From positions 1 to 64,000 of the forward strand of contig NZ_LQPI01000046.1 of assembly GCF_002101775.1 (NCBI RefSeq): a stretch of 64,000 nt of DNA, given 5' to 3'. A model generated the notes under the pieces. It was given only the letters and a program-made list of their open reading frames with translations, did not search any database and was not told the DNA's origin. The stretch is from Mycolicibacter nonchromogenicus (GTDB taxonomy: Bacteria > Actinomycetota > Actinomycetes > Mycobacteriales > Mycobacteriaceae). Both the position numbers and the translations under genes were made by a program. Below, piece by piece: positions 8,481-17,084 of the stretch. How positions within the stretch are numbered: the stretch's first letter is position 1; each line of letters opens with the position of its first letter.

Positions 8481-8831
8481 GTGGTGCGCGGCCGTGCACG
8501 AATCGTCGCGGACTCCGGCGCCAGCACCGTCGAGGCGGCGTTCGCGCTGGCGGCCCTGGTCTGCGTTTTGGTGTTCTGCCTGGCCGGGATCACCGCGGTG
8601 TCCGCCCAGATCCGCTGCGTCGACGCCGCGCGGGAGGCCGCCCGGCTGGCGGCGCGGGGCGACACCGCCGCGGTCACCGCCGTGGTGGGACGCGTCGCCC
8701 CCGACGGTGCGACAGTCGCACTGCGCACCGAAGGCGACGTGGTGGTCGCCCGCGTCACCGCCCGGCCGGTTCTGTTGCCCGGCTTGGCGATCACCGCCGA
8801 AGCGGTCGCGGCGGTCGAACCGTCGCGGTGA
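8481..8831 (+). CDS. TadE-like minor pseudopilin (Rv3655c-type)
   Basis: A 116-residue protein with SGASTVEAAFALAALVCVL near the N-terminus, the TadE signature of a short leader, a Thr-Val-Glu pilin-like site and one transmembrane helix, followed by an exported domain of about 75 residues. It starts 2 bp after the flp gene at GTG 8481. In M. tuberculosis Rv3655c is reported as a secreted effector that blunts host cell death; whether that applies here is unknown. Confidence 0.85.
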   Translation: MVRGRARIVADSGASTVEAAFALAALVCVLVFCLAGITAVSAQIRCVDAAREAARLAARGDTAAVTAVVGRVAPDGATVALRTEGDVVVARVTARPVLLPGLAITAEAVAAVEPSR

Positions 8832-8847
8832 CGCCGGCGCGGCCACG

Positions 8848-9159
8848 GTGGCCGCTGCCGCGATGATCGTGGTGCTGCTGAGCATCACCGGCGGCGGCTT
8901 CGTGCTCGGCGCCGCGGTCATCGCCCGACACCGTGCCCAGGCCATCGCCGACCTGGCGGCTTTGGCCGGCGCGAGCGGGGTTCCGGCCGGGCCCGCCGAG
9001 GCCTGCGCGTGGGCGACGATGCTGGGCTCGCGGATGCACGCCGGTGACATCAGCTGCACAGTGGACGGACTCGACGCGGTGGTCACCGTCGCGATGCCGG
9101 TGCCCGGCTGGCGCCTCGGTCCCGCCCGGGCGACGGCGCGCGCCGGGCCGGTCGGCTAG
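8848..9159 (+). CDS. Second TadE-like protein (Rv3654c-type)
   Basis: About 103 residues with a single N-terminal helix (AAAAMIVVLLSITGGGFVLG) and a short exported domain with two cysteines; it belongs to the 'helicase/secretion neighbourhood TadE-like' family. The only canonical start is GTG 8848, but the conserved-looking GDAGAATV codons lie just upstream in the same frame with no ATG, GTG or TTG close by, so the true start is uncertain. It ends convergent with, and overlapping, the next gene by 4 bp. Confidence 0.75.
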   Translation: MAAAAMIVVLLSITGGGFVLGAAVIARHRAQAIADLAALAGASGVPAGPAEACAWATMLGSRMHAGDISCTVDGLDAVVTVAMPVPGWRLGPARATARAGPVG

Positions 9160-10211
9160 GAGGTCTCCGCGGCGGCGCTCAACCCGGCGTCGGCGAGTTC
9201 GGCGTCGTTGGGCAGTCGCAGCGCGACCAGCCCGGCCATGGTCCCCTCGTCGAGCTCTACCTGGGTGACGGTGACGTGGAGCGGCGCCCAGCCGCCGTCC
9301 TGCTGGCGCAGCCGCAGCACGCCGCTGGCCGGCGCCCGCAAACGAGCCATGTCGGCTTCCATCCGAGTGGCCCGCTCCTGGTCGTCGGGATGAATGCGCG
9401 ATGCCTCCGGACTGCGCCAGTCGTAGAACGGGCACGGTCCATCCAGCCACTTCAGCATTCGCCGGTTGGACAGATCCCCCATGGCCCGGTACACGCCCGG
9501 CTGGGCCAGTGCGCGCAGGATCTGCTGCGCCAAGTAGTCGGGACGATGCACTGCGCCGTCGAAATGGCAGCGCCAGTTCAGCCCGCGCGTCACCAGATGC
9601 TCCTGCCCGCCGGGGACGACCTCGCGGGCGGTGCGCACCACGAAGCCCACTCGAATGTTCTCGCCGGTGAAATCGGTGACATCCCAACTGCTGCAGATCG
9701 TCTGTCCCGCTTCGGCCCGGATCGCCAGGGCCAGCAATTTGTTCTCGTTGGGACTGAACTCCCGGGTGGGCAGCTGTTCGACGAACGCGCGACCGTGCGT
9801 TGCCTCCACCTCGGGGTCCTTGCCGCTGTTGGTCAGCGACTCCACGGTGTCGGTGGCCACGCCCAGGGTCAGGTCCCACTTCAATGCGCCGGGGATGGGC
9901 CGCCCGGGCGGTTCCGTGTCGGCCGGCCCGGTCCAGACATGCACCCCGTGCACCCGGCCGTCGGACATCACCACCGGCTCGGTGCGGATCACCCGATTGG
10001 GGCGGGGCGTGATGCTGGCCAGGCTCTGATTGGTGCGCACTGTTTCGGCGATCGCGGTCCGAATCGCCGCGTGGTGTGGGCTGCGTCGCAGGAACTGCGT
10101 GAGGGGCACCAGATTCTTCAGCTGACGGTCCTGCGCGACGACTACCGGTTCACCACCGAGGGTCTCCACCAGCAACCAGTCGTTCGCCACAAGTCGCGAT
10201 ATTACGGCCAC
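9156..10211 (-). CDS. PAS-GAF-PAS sensor-domain protein (Rv3651-type)
   Basis: A 351-residue soluble protein without kinase or output domain. It matches Rv3651, whose crystal structure was described as three stacked sensor domains. The N-terminal part (to about 110) and the C-terminal part from about 235 (with YDWRSPEASRIHPDDQERA and LRLRQQDGGWAPLHV) look like PAS folds, and the middle like GAF (residues about 115-230, ending near GLNWRCHF). Ligand and partner are unknown. Convergent with the tad cluster; alone on its strand. Confidence 0.85.
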   Translation of the reverse strand: MAVISRLVANDWLLVETLGGEPVVVAQDRQLKNLVPLTQFLRRSPHHAAIRTAIAETVRTNQSLASITPRPNRVIRTEPVVMSDGRVHGVHVWTGPADTEPPGRPIPGALKWDLTLGVATDTVESLTNSGKDPEVEATHGRAFVEQLPTREFSPNENKLLALAIRAEAGQTICSSWDVTDFTGENIRVGFVVRTAREVVPGGQEHLVTRGLNWRCHFDGAVHRPDYLAQQILRALAQPGVYRAMGDLSNRRMLKWLDGPCPFYDWRSPEASRIHPDDQERATRMEADMARLRAPASGVLRLRQQDGGWAPLHVTVTQVELDEGTMAGLVALRLPNDAELADAGLSAAAETS

Positions 10212-10442
10212 CGGCCCTCTACCAGCGTTAACCGCGGGTAATTTCCCGGAACTGACGCAATTTTCGTCCCGAGCGCCGCGCGGTCGAGTTGCGGAGGTTC
10301 CGGTGTAGCCGGTAACTTACGGCCGCATCCGGTCACGTATCGGGTGGGGAACGGATCGCATCTTCGACCGTTCGTCTTACGGTCCCGCGTGATGCGCGGT
10401 GACGCCTGTGACTGCGACGCAGTCGCCGGGGTAGGGGCTCGG

Positions 10443-10476
10443 GGGAGTCGGCCGTTCGGGGGGTCGGCCGACTCCC
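10443..10476. terminator. Inverted repeat after sftH
   Basis: Perfect 11 bp arms GGGAGTCGGCC (10443-10453) and GGCCGACTCCC (10466-10476) lie 5 bp beyond the sftH stop. There is no T-run on either side, so it is a stem-loop of mycobacterial type rather than a canonical terminator. Confidence 0.5.
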
Positions 10477-10480
10477 GCAG

Positions 10481-12847
10481 TCACTGCCTGCCCGCGCCGT
10501 CCAGCTTGCCGAGCACCAGACGCAGTATTGCCACCGCGCCTTCCTTATCTAATGGGTCGTTGCCGTTACCGCACTTGGGCGATTGCACACACGACGGACA
10601 GCCGTTCGGGCACTCGCAGGATTCGATCGCGTCCGCGGTGGCGGAAAGCCAGGTTGCCGCCGCGCGGAAGCCCCGCTCGGCGAAGCCGGCACCGCCCGGA
10701 TGGCCGTCATAGACGAAGACGCTGGGCAGACCGCCCAGCGCCAGCGGGCCGACGGCGGTGGACAGGCCGCCGATGTCGCCGCGATCGCAGCTGGCCACCA
10801 GTGGCAGCAGCCCGATCGCCGCGTGCTCGGCGGCGTGTAACGCTCCCGGGATCGCAGGCTCGGGGACCCCGCAGGCCGCCAGCGCCTCTGCCGTGACGGT
10901 GTAGACCACCGCCATGGTGGGCAACGTCGCCGGCGGAACGTCCAGGTCGACGAAGTCCAGCACCTCCCCGGTCGGCAACCGCCGCAGATAGCCGACGATC
11001 TGGCGGGTCACCGTCACCGGAACCAGACCGAGACTGACCGGACCGAACCAGGCGCGTTCGCCTTCGCCCGTCACGTCGATGTCGGTGATCTCGCGAGCGA
11101 ACGTGGTGTAGCCGGGATCCTCAGCGTGCACGAACGCGATCTGACCCTCGATGTCGAGCGAATCGACCACATAACTTTCGCCCTGATGCAAATACACCGC
11201 GCCCGTGTGCACCGTGGCCGGCGCTCGCCCGGCATCGACGCTGCCCAGCAGTCGGCCGGTGTCGGCTTCCACGATCACCACCTGCCCGCCGGCCGACCCG
11301 CGGATCTCCACCGTCGCGTGCGGGTCGAGCCCCGGCACCGGGAAGTACTTCTCGGCTCGCCGCCGCAACAATCCGTCGTCCACCAGCGCGCCGGTCACCT
11401 CCTCGGCGCCCCACTGCGCCACCTCGGTGACCGTCAGCGGCAGCTCGGCGGCCGCGCACAGCAGTTGCGGCCCCAGCACATAGGGATTGGACGGGTCGAT
11501 CACCACCTGCTCGACCGGCCTGTCCAGCAGCGCCGCGGGGTGGTGCACCAGGTAGGTGTCCAACGGATCGTCGCGAGCGACCAGCACGATCAGCGCCGTC
11601 TGACCCCGCCGGCCCGACCGGCCCGCCTGCTGCCAGAAGGAGGTCACCGTGCCGGGGAAGCCGGCGATCACCACCGCGTCCAACCCGGCGATATCCACTC
11701 CGAGTTCTAAGGCGTTGGTGGTGGCCAGGCCGTAGAGCTCCCCGTCGGCCAGCGCACGCTCCAAGGCGCGGCGATCTTCGGCCAGGTAACCGGCCCGGTA
11801 GGAGGCGACCTTGTCGACCAGGGCCGGGGCGACCGATTCCAGGCGGGTGCGGGCCGCCAGCGCGGTGAGTTCCGCGCCCCGACGCGAGCGCACGAAGGTC
11901 AGGGTGCGTGCCCCCTCGGCGATCAGGTCGGCCATCACCCGGGCCGCCTCGCTGCCCGCGGCGCGGCGCACCGGGGCACCGTTCTCGCCGGTCACATCGG
12001 TGCGCAGGGCCGGCTCCCACAGCGCCACGGTCCGGGCGCCGTGCGGCGATCCGTCTTCGGTGACCTCAGAAACGGGCCTGCCGATCAGCGCCGACGCACT
12101 GGCGCCGGGTGCGGCGGTGGTGGCGCTGGCGAAGATCACGGTGGGCCCGGCAACCGCACCCGGCGCCGCATAACGCTCACACAACCGCAGCAGCCGTCGC
12201 AGCACCATCGCCACGTGCGAGCCGAAGATCCCCCGGTAGTAGTGGCATTCGTCGACGATCACGAAGCGCAGTCCGCGCAGGTAGGCAGCCCAGCGGGCGT
12301 GGTTGCGCAGCAGCGACAGGTGGATCATGTCCGGGTTGGAGAAGATCCAGCGGGACCGTTCCCGGGCGAACCGGCGGATCTCGGTGGCACTGTCGCCGTC
12401 GTAGGCGGTGGGTGCCACGGCTGTGGCCTCGCCGCACAGGCGCGGCACCGCCGCGGTCAGGGCGTGTGCCGCGCGCAGCTGATCGTGCCCCAGCGCCTTG
12501 GTCGGTGACAGATACAGCACCCGGGCGCGCGGATCGTCGGCCAGTGCCTGCAGCACCGGGAGCTGATAAGCCAGCGATTTCCCCGACGCCGTCCCGGTGC
12601 TGATCACCACGTGCTGCCCGGCGTGCGCCAAATCGGCGGCGGCCAGTTGATGCGACCACGGCACCTCGATACCGCGCCCGGTGAAGGCACCGATCACATC
12701 CGGCTCGGCCCAGTCCGGCCAGGCCCCGGTGCGGCCCGCTGAGGCCGGCAGGTCGGCGACGTGACGAAGCGGGTCTTCACCCATTTCCACCCCGGCGAGC
12801 GCGGCGGCGAGCAATTCCCCGCCGAAATTCGCCGTCATTGGCTCCAT
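10481..12847 (-). CDS. sftH: SftH/MrfA-type superfamily II helicase
   Basis: A 788-residue DNA-dependent ATPase and 3'-5' helicase of the family described as SftH in M. smegmatis, related to Hrq1 and Bacillus MrfA. Walker A STGTASGKS lies near residue 83-91 and the DExH box is DECH. RecA domain 2 has QQAGRSGRRGQ as motif VI. The C-terminal DUF1998 metal-binding region has four cysteines in CECPNGCPSC and CGNG. The family is tied to interstrand crosslink or mitomycin repair in Bacillus. ATG 12847 is chosen over a TTG 6 nt upstream; another ATG lies at 12838. Homologue of Rv3649; divergent from cspA. Confidence 0.92.
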   Translation of the reverse strand: MEPMTANFGGELLAAALAGVEMGEDPLRHVADLPASAGRTGAWPDWAEPDVIGAFTGRGIEVPWSHQLAAADLAHAGQHVVISTGTASGKSLAYQLPVLQALADDPRARVLYLSPTKALGHDQLRAAHALTAAVPRLCGEATAVAPTAYDGDSATEIRRFARERSRWIFSNPDMIHLSLLRNHARWAAYLRGLRFVIVDECHYYRGIFGSHVAMVLRRLLRLCERYAAPGAVAGPTVIFASATTAAPGASASALIGRPVSEVTEDGSPHGARTVALWEPALRTDVTGENGAPVRRAAGSEAARVMADLIAEGARTLTFVRSRRGAELTALAARTRLESVAPALVDKVASYRAGYLAEDRRALERALADGELYGLATTNALELGVDIAGLDAVVIAGFPGTVTSFWQQAGRSGRRGQTALIVLVARDDPLDTYLVHHPAALLDRPVEQVVIDPSNPYVLGPQLLCAAAELPLTVTEVAQWGAEEVTGALVDDGLLRRRAEKYFPVPGLDPHATVEIRGSAGGQVVIVEADTGRLLGSVDAGRAPATVHTGAVYLHQGESYVVDSLDIEGQIAFVHAEDPGYTTFAREITDIDVTGEGERAWFGPVSLGLVPVTVTRQIVGYLRRLPTGEVLDFVDLDVPPATLPTMAVVYTVTAEALAACGVPEPAIPGALHAAEHAAIGLLPLVASCDRGDIGGLSTAVGPLALGGLPSVFVYDGHPGGAGFAERGFRAAATWLSATADAIESCECPNGCPSCVQSPKCGNGNDPLDKEGAVAILRLVLGKLDGAGRQ

Positions 12848-13208
12848 CCTCAATTACCTGGTTTATGCGGCGGCCCCAGCCTCGCCTCTCCTACGTCGAG
12901 TCTCGCTGAACCGCCGGCCTCGAATGCCCGCCGCCGTATTGTTCACCCTTCGGCCGAGATTTCGGCACCGCAGTCTGTCCTCGGCGCGATGAACATGGTT
13001 GACTGATGGCGGTCGTAGCTTCTGTGTTCGTGTTAAGCCTTCGCAGGATCTGTGGTTGCGGCCGCAGTGCCCGCGAGGGAGCGTCGGTGTCAGCATCGGC
13101 CGACCGCCAGGGTACGGCGGTTGGAACAGGCCCGGGGCAGCGAAAAATCGGTGCCCCGAACAACGGTGCGCACCGCACCGGGCAAGAAGAGTAAGGAAAG
13201 ATCGACAA
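12848..13208 (+). promoter_or_regulatory. sftH-cspA divergent region and long cspA 5' leader
   Basis: No credible gene lies here. A TTGACT at 12999-13004 could be the -35 of cspA, which would give a leader of about 180 nt; long structured leaders are usual for cold-shock genes. A hairpin with arms ACCGCC/GGCGGT (13103-13121) sits in it. The ribosome binding site AAGGAAAG lies just before the cspA ATG. Confidence 0.4.
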
Positions 13209-13412
13209 ATGCCACAGGGAACTGTGAAGTGGTTCAACGCAGAGAAGGGCTTCGGCTTCATCGCGCCCGAGGACGGGTCAGCGGACGTGTTTGTCCACTA
13301 CACGGAAATCCAAGGGTCCGGTTTTCGTACCCTCGAGGAAAATCAGCGGGTTGAGTTCGAGGTCGGGCAGAGCCCCAAGGGCCCCCAGGCCACCGGCGTC
13401 CGCGCCGTCTGA
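13209..13412 (+). CDS. cspA: Cold shock protein A
   Basis: A 67-residue single cold-shock domain and nucleic acid chaperone. Both RNA-binding motifs are intact: GFGFI (RNP1 type) and VFVHY (RNP2 type). The length and the opening [18 protein letters not shown] are those of mycobacterial CspA (Rv3648c). It is followed by a strong intrinsic terminator, so it is monocistronic. Confidence 0.97.
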   Translation: MPQGTVKWFNAEKGFGFIAPEDGSADVFVHYTEIQGSGFRTLEENQRVEFEVGQSPKGPQATGVRAV

Positions 13413-13430
13413 GCTACGGAATTTGACGTC

Positions 13431-13480
13431 ACCCCCCGGGCAGCTTCCACCAACGGAGCTAGGCCGGGGGGTTTCGTTTC
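13431..13480 (+). terminator. Intrinsic terminator of cspA
   Basis: Arms ACCCCCCGG (13431-13439) and CCGGGGGGT (13464-13472) are perfect complements and are followed by TTCGTTTC, giving a classical hairpin plus U-rich tail 18 bp after the cspA stop. Confidence 0.85.
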
Positions 13481-13538
13481 GGGTGGGTAAGACTGCCCCG
13501 GATGCCGCCGGATGGTTCACCGGCTTACTGTCTGTGAC

Positions 13539-14150
13539 GTGAGCCAGCTTTCCTTCTTTTCGGCAGAGTCGGTGCCGCCGAGCGTCACCGACCTCACCGG
13601 GGTGCTGGCTGGCCCGGGACAGATCGTCGTCGTGGGCGACGGAGCGCGGCTGTCGGTCGTGGTCGACGCCACCTGGCGAGCCGTGGCACTGGCCGAGCTG
13701 ATCGGCGAGGCAGGTCTGATGTCCGAGGTCACTCGCACCGAAGAAGACACCCCGCTGGTGCGGACTGCGGTCGACGCGCGCCTGCGCGTGCTGGCCCGGG
13801 CATGGACCCGCGGGGCGGTGAAGACCGTTCCGCCGCAGTGGCTGCCGGGTCCGCGTGAGCTGCGGGCGTGGACGCTGGCGGCGGGTTCCGCCGAGGACGA
13901 CCGCTACCTGCTCGGACTCGACCCGCACGCGCCGGACACCTACGAACCGCTGGCCTCGGCCATGATGCGGGTCGGAATCGCGCCCACCCTGATCGGGACG
14001 CGCGGGGGTCATCCGGCGCTGCGGATCACCGGCCGGCGCAGGTTGTCGCGGCTGGTCGAAAACGTCGGGGAATCACCCGCGGATCCCGAGGCGTTACGTC
14101 AATGGCCGCGTGTCGGAGCCACGATCCCGGGTCATCCGGACGGGCTTTGA
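13539..14150 (+). CDS. Conserved protein upstream of topA (Rv3647c-type)
   Basis: A 203-residue soluble protein conserved upstream of topA in mycobacteria. GTG 13539 gives a start at SQLSFFSAESVPPSV; an earlier ATG at 13512 lies too close to the cspA terminator to leave room for a promoter. No catalytic motif stands out; the C-terminal GRRRLSRLVENVGESP is basic and could bind nucleic acid. Function unknown. It is separated from topA by 116 bp, and both probably share a transcript. Confidence 0.8.
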   Translation: MSQLSFFSAESVPPSVTDLTGVLAGPGQIVVVGDGARLSVVVDATWRAVALAELIGEAGLMSEVTRTEEDTPLVRTAVDARLRVLARAWTRGAVKTVPPQWLPGPRELRAWTLAAGSAEDDRYLLGLDPHAPDTYEPLASAMMRVGIAPTLIGTRGGHPALRITGRRRLSRLVENVGESPADPEALRQWPRVGATIPGHPDGL

Positions 14151-14266
14151 GAGAATGCACTGCTGAACGCCGGTTTGCATCGGCGCGGTCGTGAGTGCGA
14201 GATTGTCAGTTGTCCACCGGAGGCGCGACGCGGCGGTGCGGACAGAAGTGGAGTGGTAAGCGCAAG

Positions 14267-17083
14267 GTGGCTGACTCTAAGACGGTGAGCGCCCGCAACG
14301 GCGATAATTCACCCGTGCGGCGGCTCGTCATTGTCGAGTCGCCCACCAAGGCACGGAAAATCGCGGGTTACCTGGGCCGCAACTACATCGTCGAGTCTTC
14401 TCGAGGGCATATCCGGGACCTGCCGCGCAACGCCGCCGACGTGCCGGCCAAGTACAAGACCGAAGCGTGGGCGCGGCTCGGTGTCAACGTCGATGCCGAC
14501 TTCGAACCCCTCTACATCGTCAGTCCCGACAAGAAGAGCACCGTCGCCGAGCTCAAGGGCCTGCTCAAGGACGTCGACGAGCTCTATCTGGCCACCGATG
14601 GTGACCGGGAGGGCGAGGCGATCGCCTGGCATCTGCTGGAGACCCTCAAGCCGCGCATCCCGGTCAAGCGAATGGTGTTCCACGAGATCACCGAGCCGGC
14701 GATCCGCAACGCCGCCGAGAACCCCCGCGACCTGGACATCGACCTGGTAGACGCGCAGGAGACCCGGCGCGTCCTGGACCGGCTGTACGGCTACGAGGTC
14801 AGCCCCGTGCTGTGGAAGAAGGTCGCGCCGAAGCTGTCGGCGGGCCGCGTCCAGTCGGTGGCCACCCGCATCATCGTGCAGCGCGAACGCGAGCGGATGG
14901 CGTTCCGCAGCGCCTCCTACTGGGATGTCGTCGCCCAACTGGACGCCAGCGTCTCCGACCCGACAGCGTCCCCGCCCAACTTCAGCGCCCGACTGGTGGC
15001 CGTCGACGACCTGCGGGTGGCCAGCGGTCGCGACTTCGACTCGCTGGGAGCGCTGAAGAAGCCGGACGAGGTGCGGGTACTCGACGAAGCCGCGGCCACC
15101 GCCCTGGCGGCGGGCCTGCAGGGCGCGTCGTTGTCGGTGACGTCGGTGGAGGAGAAGCCCTACACCCGGCGGCCCTACGCGCCCTTCATGACCTCGACGT
15201 TGCAGCAGGAAGCCGGTCGCAAGCTGCGGTTCTCCGCCGAGCGGACCATGAGCATCGCCCAGCGGCTCTACGAAAACGGCTACATCACCTATATGCGTAC
15301 CGACTCGACGACGCTGTCGCAGTCGGCTATCGATGCCGCCCGCACGCAGGCGCGCCAGCTCTACGGCGAGGAGTACGTCTCGCCGTCGCCGCGGCAGTAC
15401 ACCCGCAAGGTCAAGAACGCCCAGGAAGCCCACGAGGCGATCCGGCCGGCCGGCGAGACCTTCGCCACCCCCGACGCGGTCCGCAACGAGCTGGGCAGCG
15501 ACGAGTTCCGGCTCTACGAGCTGATCTGGCAGCGCACCGTCGCCTCGCAGATGGCCGACGCCCGTGGCACCACGCTGAGCCTGCGGATCGGCGGACAGTC
15601 CGGTAGCCAGCAGGTGACGTTCGCCGCCAGTGGCCGCACCATCACCTTCGCCGGCTTCCTCAAGGCCTACGTGGAGACCGTCGACGAGTTGGCCGGCGGT
15701 GAAGCCGACGACGCCGAGCGCCGGCTGCCGCAGCTCACCCAGGGCCAGCGGGTGGACGCCACCGAGCTGACCCCCGACGGCCACGCCACCAATCCGCCGG
15801 CGCGCTACACCGAGGCCTCGCTGGTCAAAGCACTCGAGGAGCTGGGCATCGGGCGGCCCTCGACCTACTCCTCGATCATCAAGACCATCCAGGACCGCGG
15901 CTATGTCTACAAGAAGGGCAGCGCCCTGGTCCCCACCTGGGTGGCCTTCGCCGTGATCGGGCTGCTCGAGCAGCACTTCGGCCGGCTGGTCGACTACGAC
16001 TTCACCGCCGCCATGGAGGACGAGCTCGACGGGATCGCGGCCGGACGCCAGCGCCGGGTCGACTGGCTGCACAACTTCTACTTCGGTGGCGACTACGGCG
16101 TCGACGACTCGATCGCGCGGGCCGGCGGCCTGAAGAAGCTGGTCGGGGTCAACCTGGAGGGCATCGACGCCCGCGAGATCAACTCGATCCGGCTGTTCGA
16201 CGACGCCGAGGGCCGGCCGATCTATGTGCGGGTGGGCAAGAACGGCCCGTACCTGGAGCGCATGATCACCGGCGACGACGGCGAGCCCACTCCGCAGCGG
16301 GCCAACCTGGACGACTCGCTGCCCCCCGACGAGCTGACCCTGGCGCTGGCCGAGGAACGCTTCGCCACCCCGCAGGAGGGCCGGTCGCTCGGTGTCGACC
16401 CGGCCACCGGGCACGAGATCGTCGCCAAGGACGGCCGCTACGGCCCGTATGTCACCGAAGTCCTGCCGCCGCCCCCGGACGACGAGTCCGGCAGCACTGC
16501 CAAGAAGGGCAAGAAGCCGACCGGCCCGAAGCCGCGCACCGGTTCGCTGCTGCGCAGCATGAGCCTGGAAACCGTGACGCTCGAGGATGCACTGAAGCTG
16601 CTGTCGTTGCCGCGGGTGGTGGGTGTCGACCCCGAGTCCGGCGAGGAGATCACCGCGCAGAACGGCCGCTACGGGCCATACCTGAAGCGCGGCACCGATT
16701 CTCGGTCGCTGGCCACCGAGGAGCAGATCTTCGAGATCACCTTGGACGAGGCGTTGAAGATCTACGCCGAACCCAAACGCCGTGGCCGCCAGTCGGCGGC
16801 GGCTCCGCCGCTGCGGGAGTTGGGTACCGACCCGGCCAGCGGCAAGCCGATGGTGATCAAGGACGGCCGGTTCGGTCCCTACGTGACCGACGGTGAGACC
16901 AACGCCAGCCTGCGCAAGGGCGACGAGGTGGCCACGATCACCGATGAGCGTGCCGCCGAACTGCTCGCCGACCGCCGCGCGCGGGGGCCGGCGAAGAAGG
17001 CCGCCAAGAAGACGGCCCGCAAGGCCCCCGCCAAGAAGGCGCCGGCGAAGAAAGCGGCCGCCAAAAAGGCTGCCAAGAGCTGA
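14267..17083 (+). CDS. topA: DNA topoisomerase I
   Basis: A 938-residue type IA topoisomerase that relaxes negative supercoils. The TOPRIM domain opens RRLVIVESPTKARKIAGYLG and has the acidic motif DGDREGEAIAW; the active-site Tyr lies in GYITYMRTDST. The C-terminal half has repeated topoisomerase C-terminal domains (GRYGPY and GRFGPYV motifs), lacks zinc fingers as in mycobacteria, and ends in a Lys/Ala-rich tail that in M. smegmatis aids processivity and DNA binding. GTG 14267 is chosen because it gives the short acidic-basic N-terminus of the family; the frame is open to 14195. Homologue of Rv3646c. Confidence 0.96.
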   Translation: MADSKTVSARNGDNSPVRRLVIVESPTKARKIAGYLGRNYIVESSRGHIRDLPRNAADVPAKYKTEAWARLGVNVDADFEPLYIVSPDKKSTVAELKGLLKDVDELYLATDGDREGEAIAWHLLETLKPRIPVKRMVFHEITEPAIRNAAENPRDLDIDLVDAQETRRVLDRLYGYEVSPVLWKKVAPKLSAGRVQSVATRIIVQRERERMAFRSASYWDVVAQLDASVSDPTASPPNFSARLVAVDDLRVASGRDFDSLGALKKPDEVRVLDEAAATALAAGLQGASLSVTSVEEKPYTRRPYAPFMTSTLQQEAGRKLRFSAERTMSIAQRLYENGYITYMRTDSTTLSQSAIDAARTQARQLYGEEYVSPSPRQYTRKVKNAQEAHEAIRPAGETFATPDAVRNELGSDEFRLYELIWQRTVASQMADARGTTLSLRIGGQSGSQQVTFAASGRTITFAGFLKAYVETVDELAGGEADDAERRLPQLTQGQRVDATELTPDGHATNPPARYTEASLVKALEELGIGRPSTYSSIIKTIQDRGYVYKKGSALVPTWVAFAVIGLLEQHFGRLVDYDFTAAMEDELDGIAAGRQRRVDWLHNFYFGGDYGVDDSIARAGGLKKLVGVNLEGIDAREINSIRLFDDAEGRPIYVRVGKNGPYLERMITGDDGEPTPQRANLDDSLPPDELTLALAEERFATPQEGRSLGVDPATGHEIVAKDGRYGPYVTEVLPPPPDDESGSTAKKGKKPTGPKPRTGSLLRSMSLETVTLEDALKLLSLPRVVGVDPESGEEITAQNGRYGPYLKRGTDSRSLATEEQIFEITLDEALKIYAEPKRRGRQSAAAPPLRELGTDPASGKPMVIKDGRFGPYVTDGETNASLRKGDEVATITDERAAELLADRRARGPAKKAAKKTARKAPAKKAPAKKAAAKKAAKS

Positions 17084-17084
17084 G

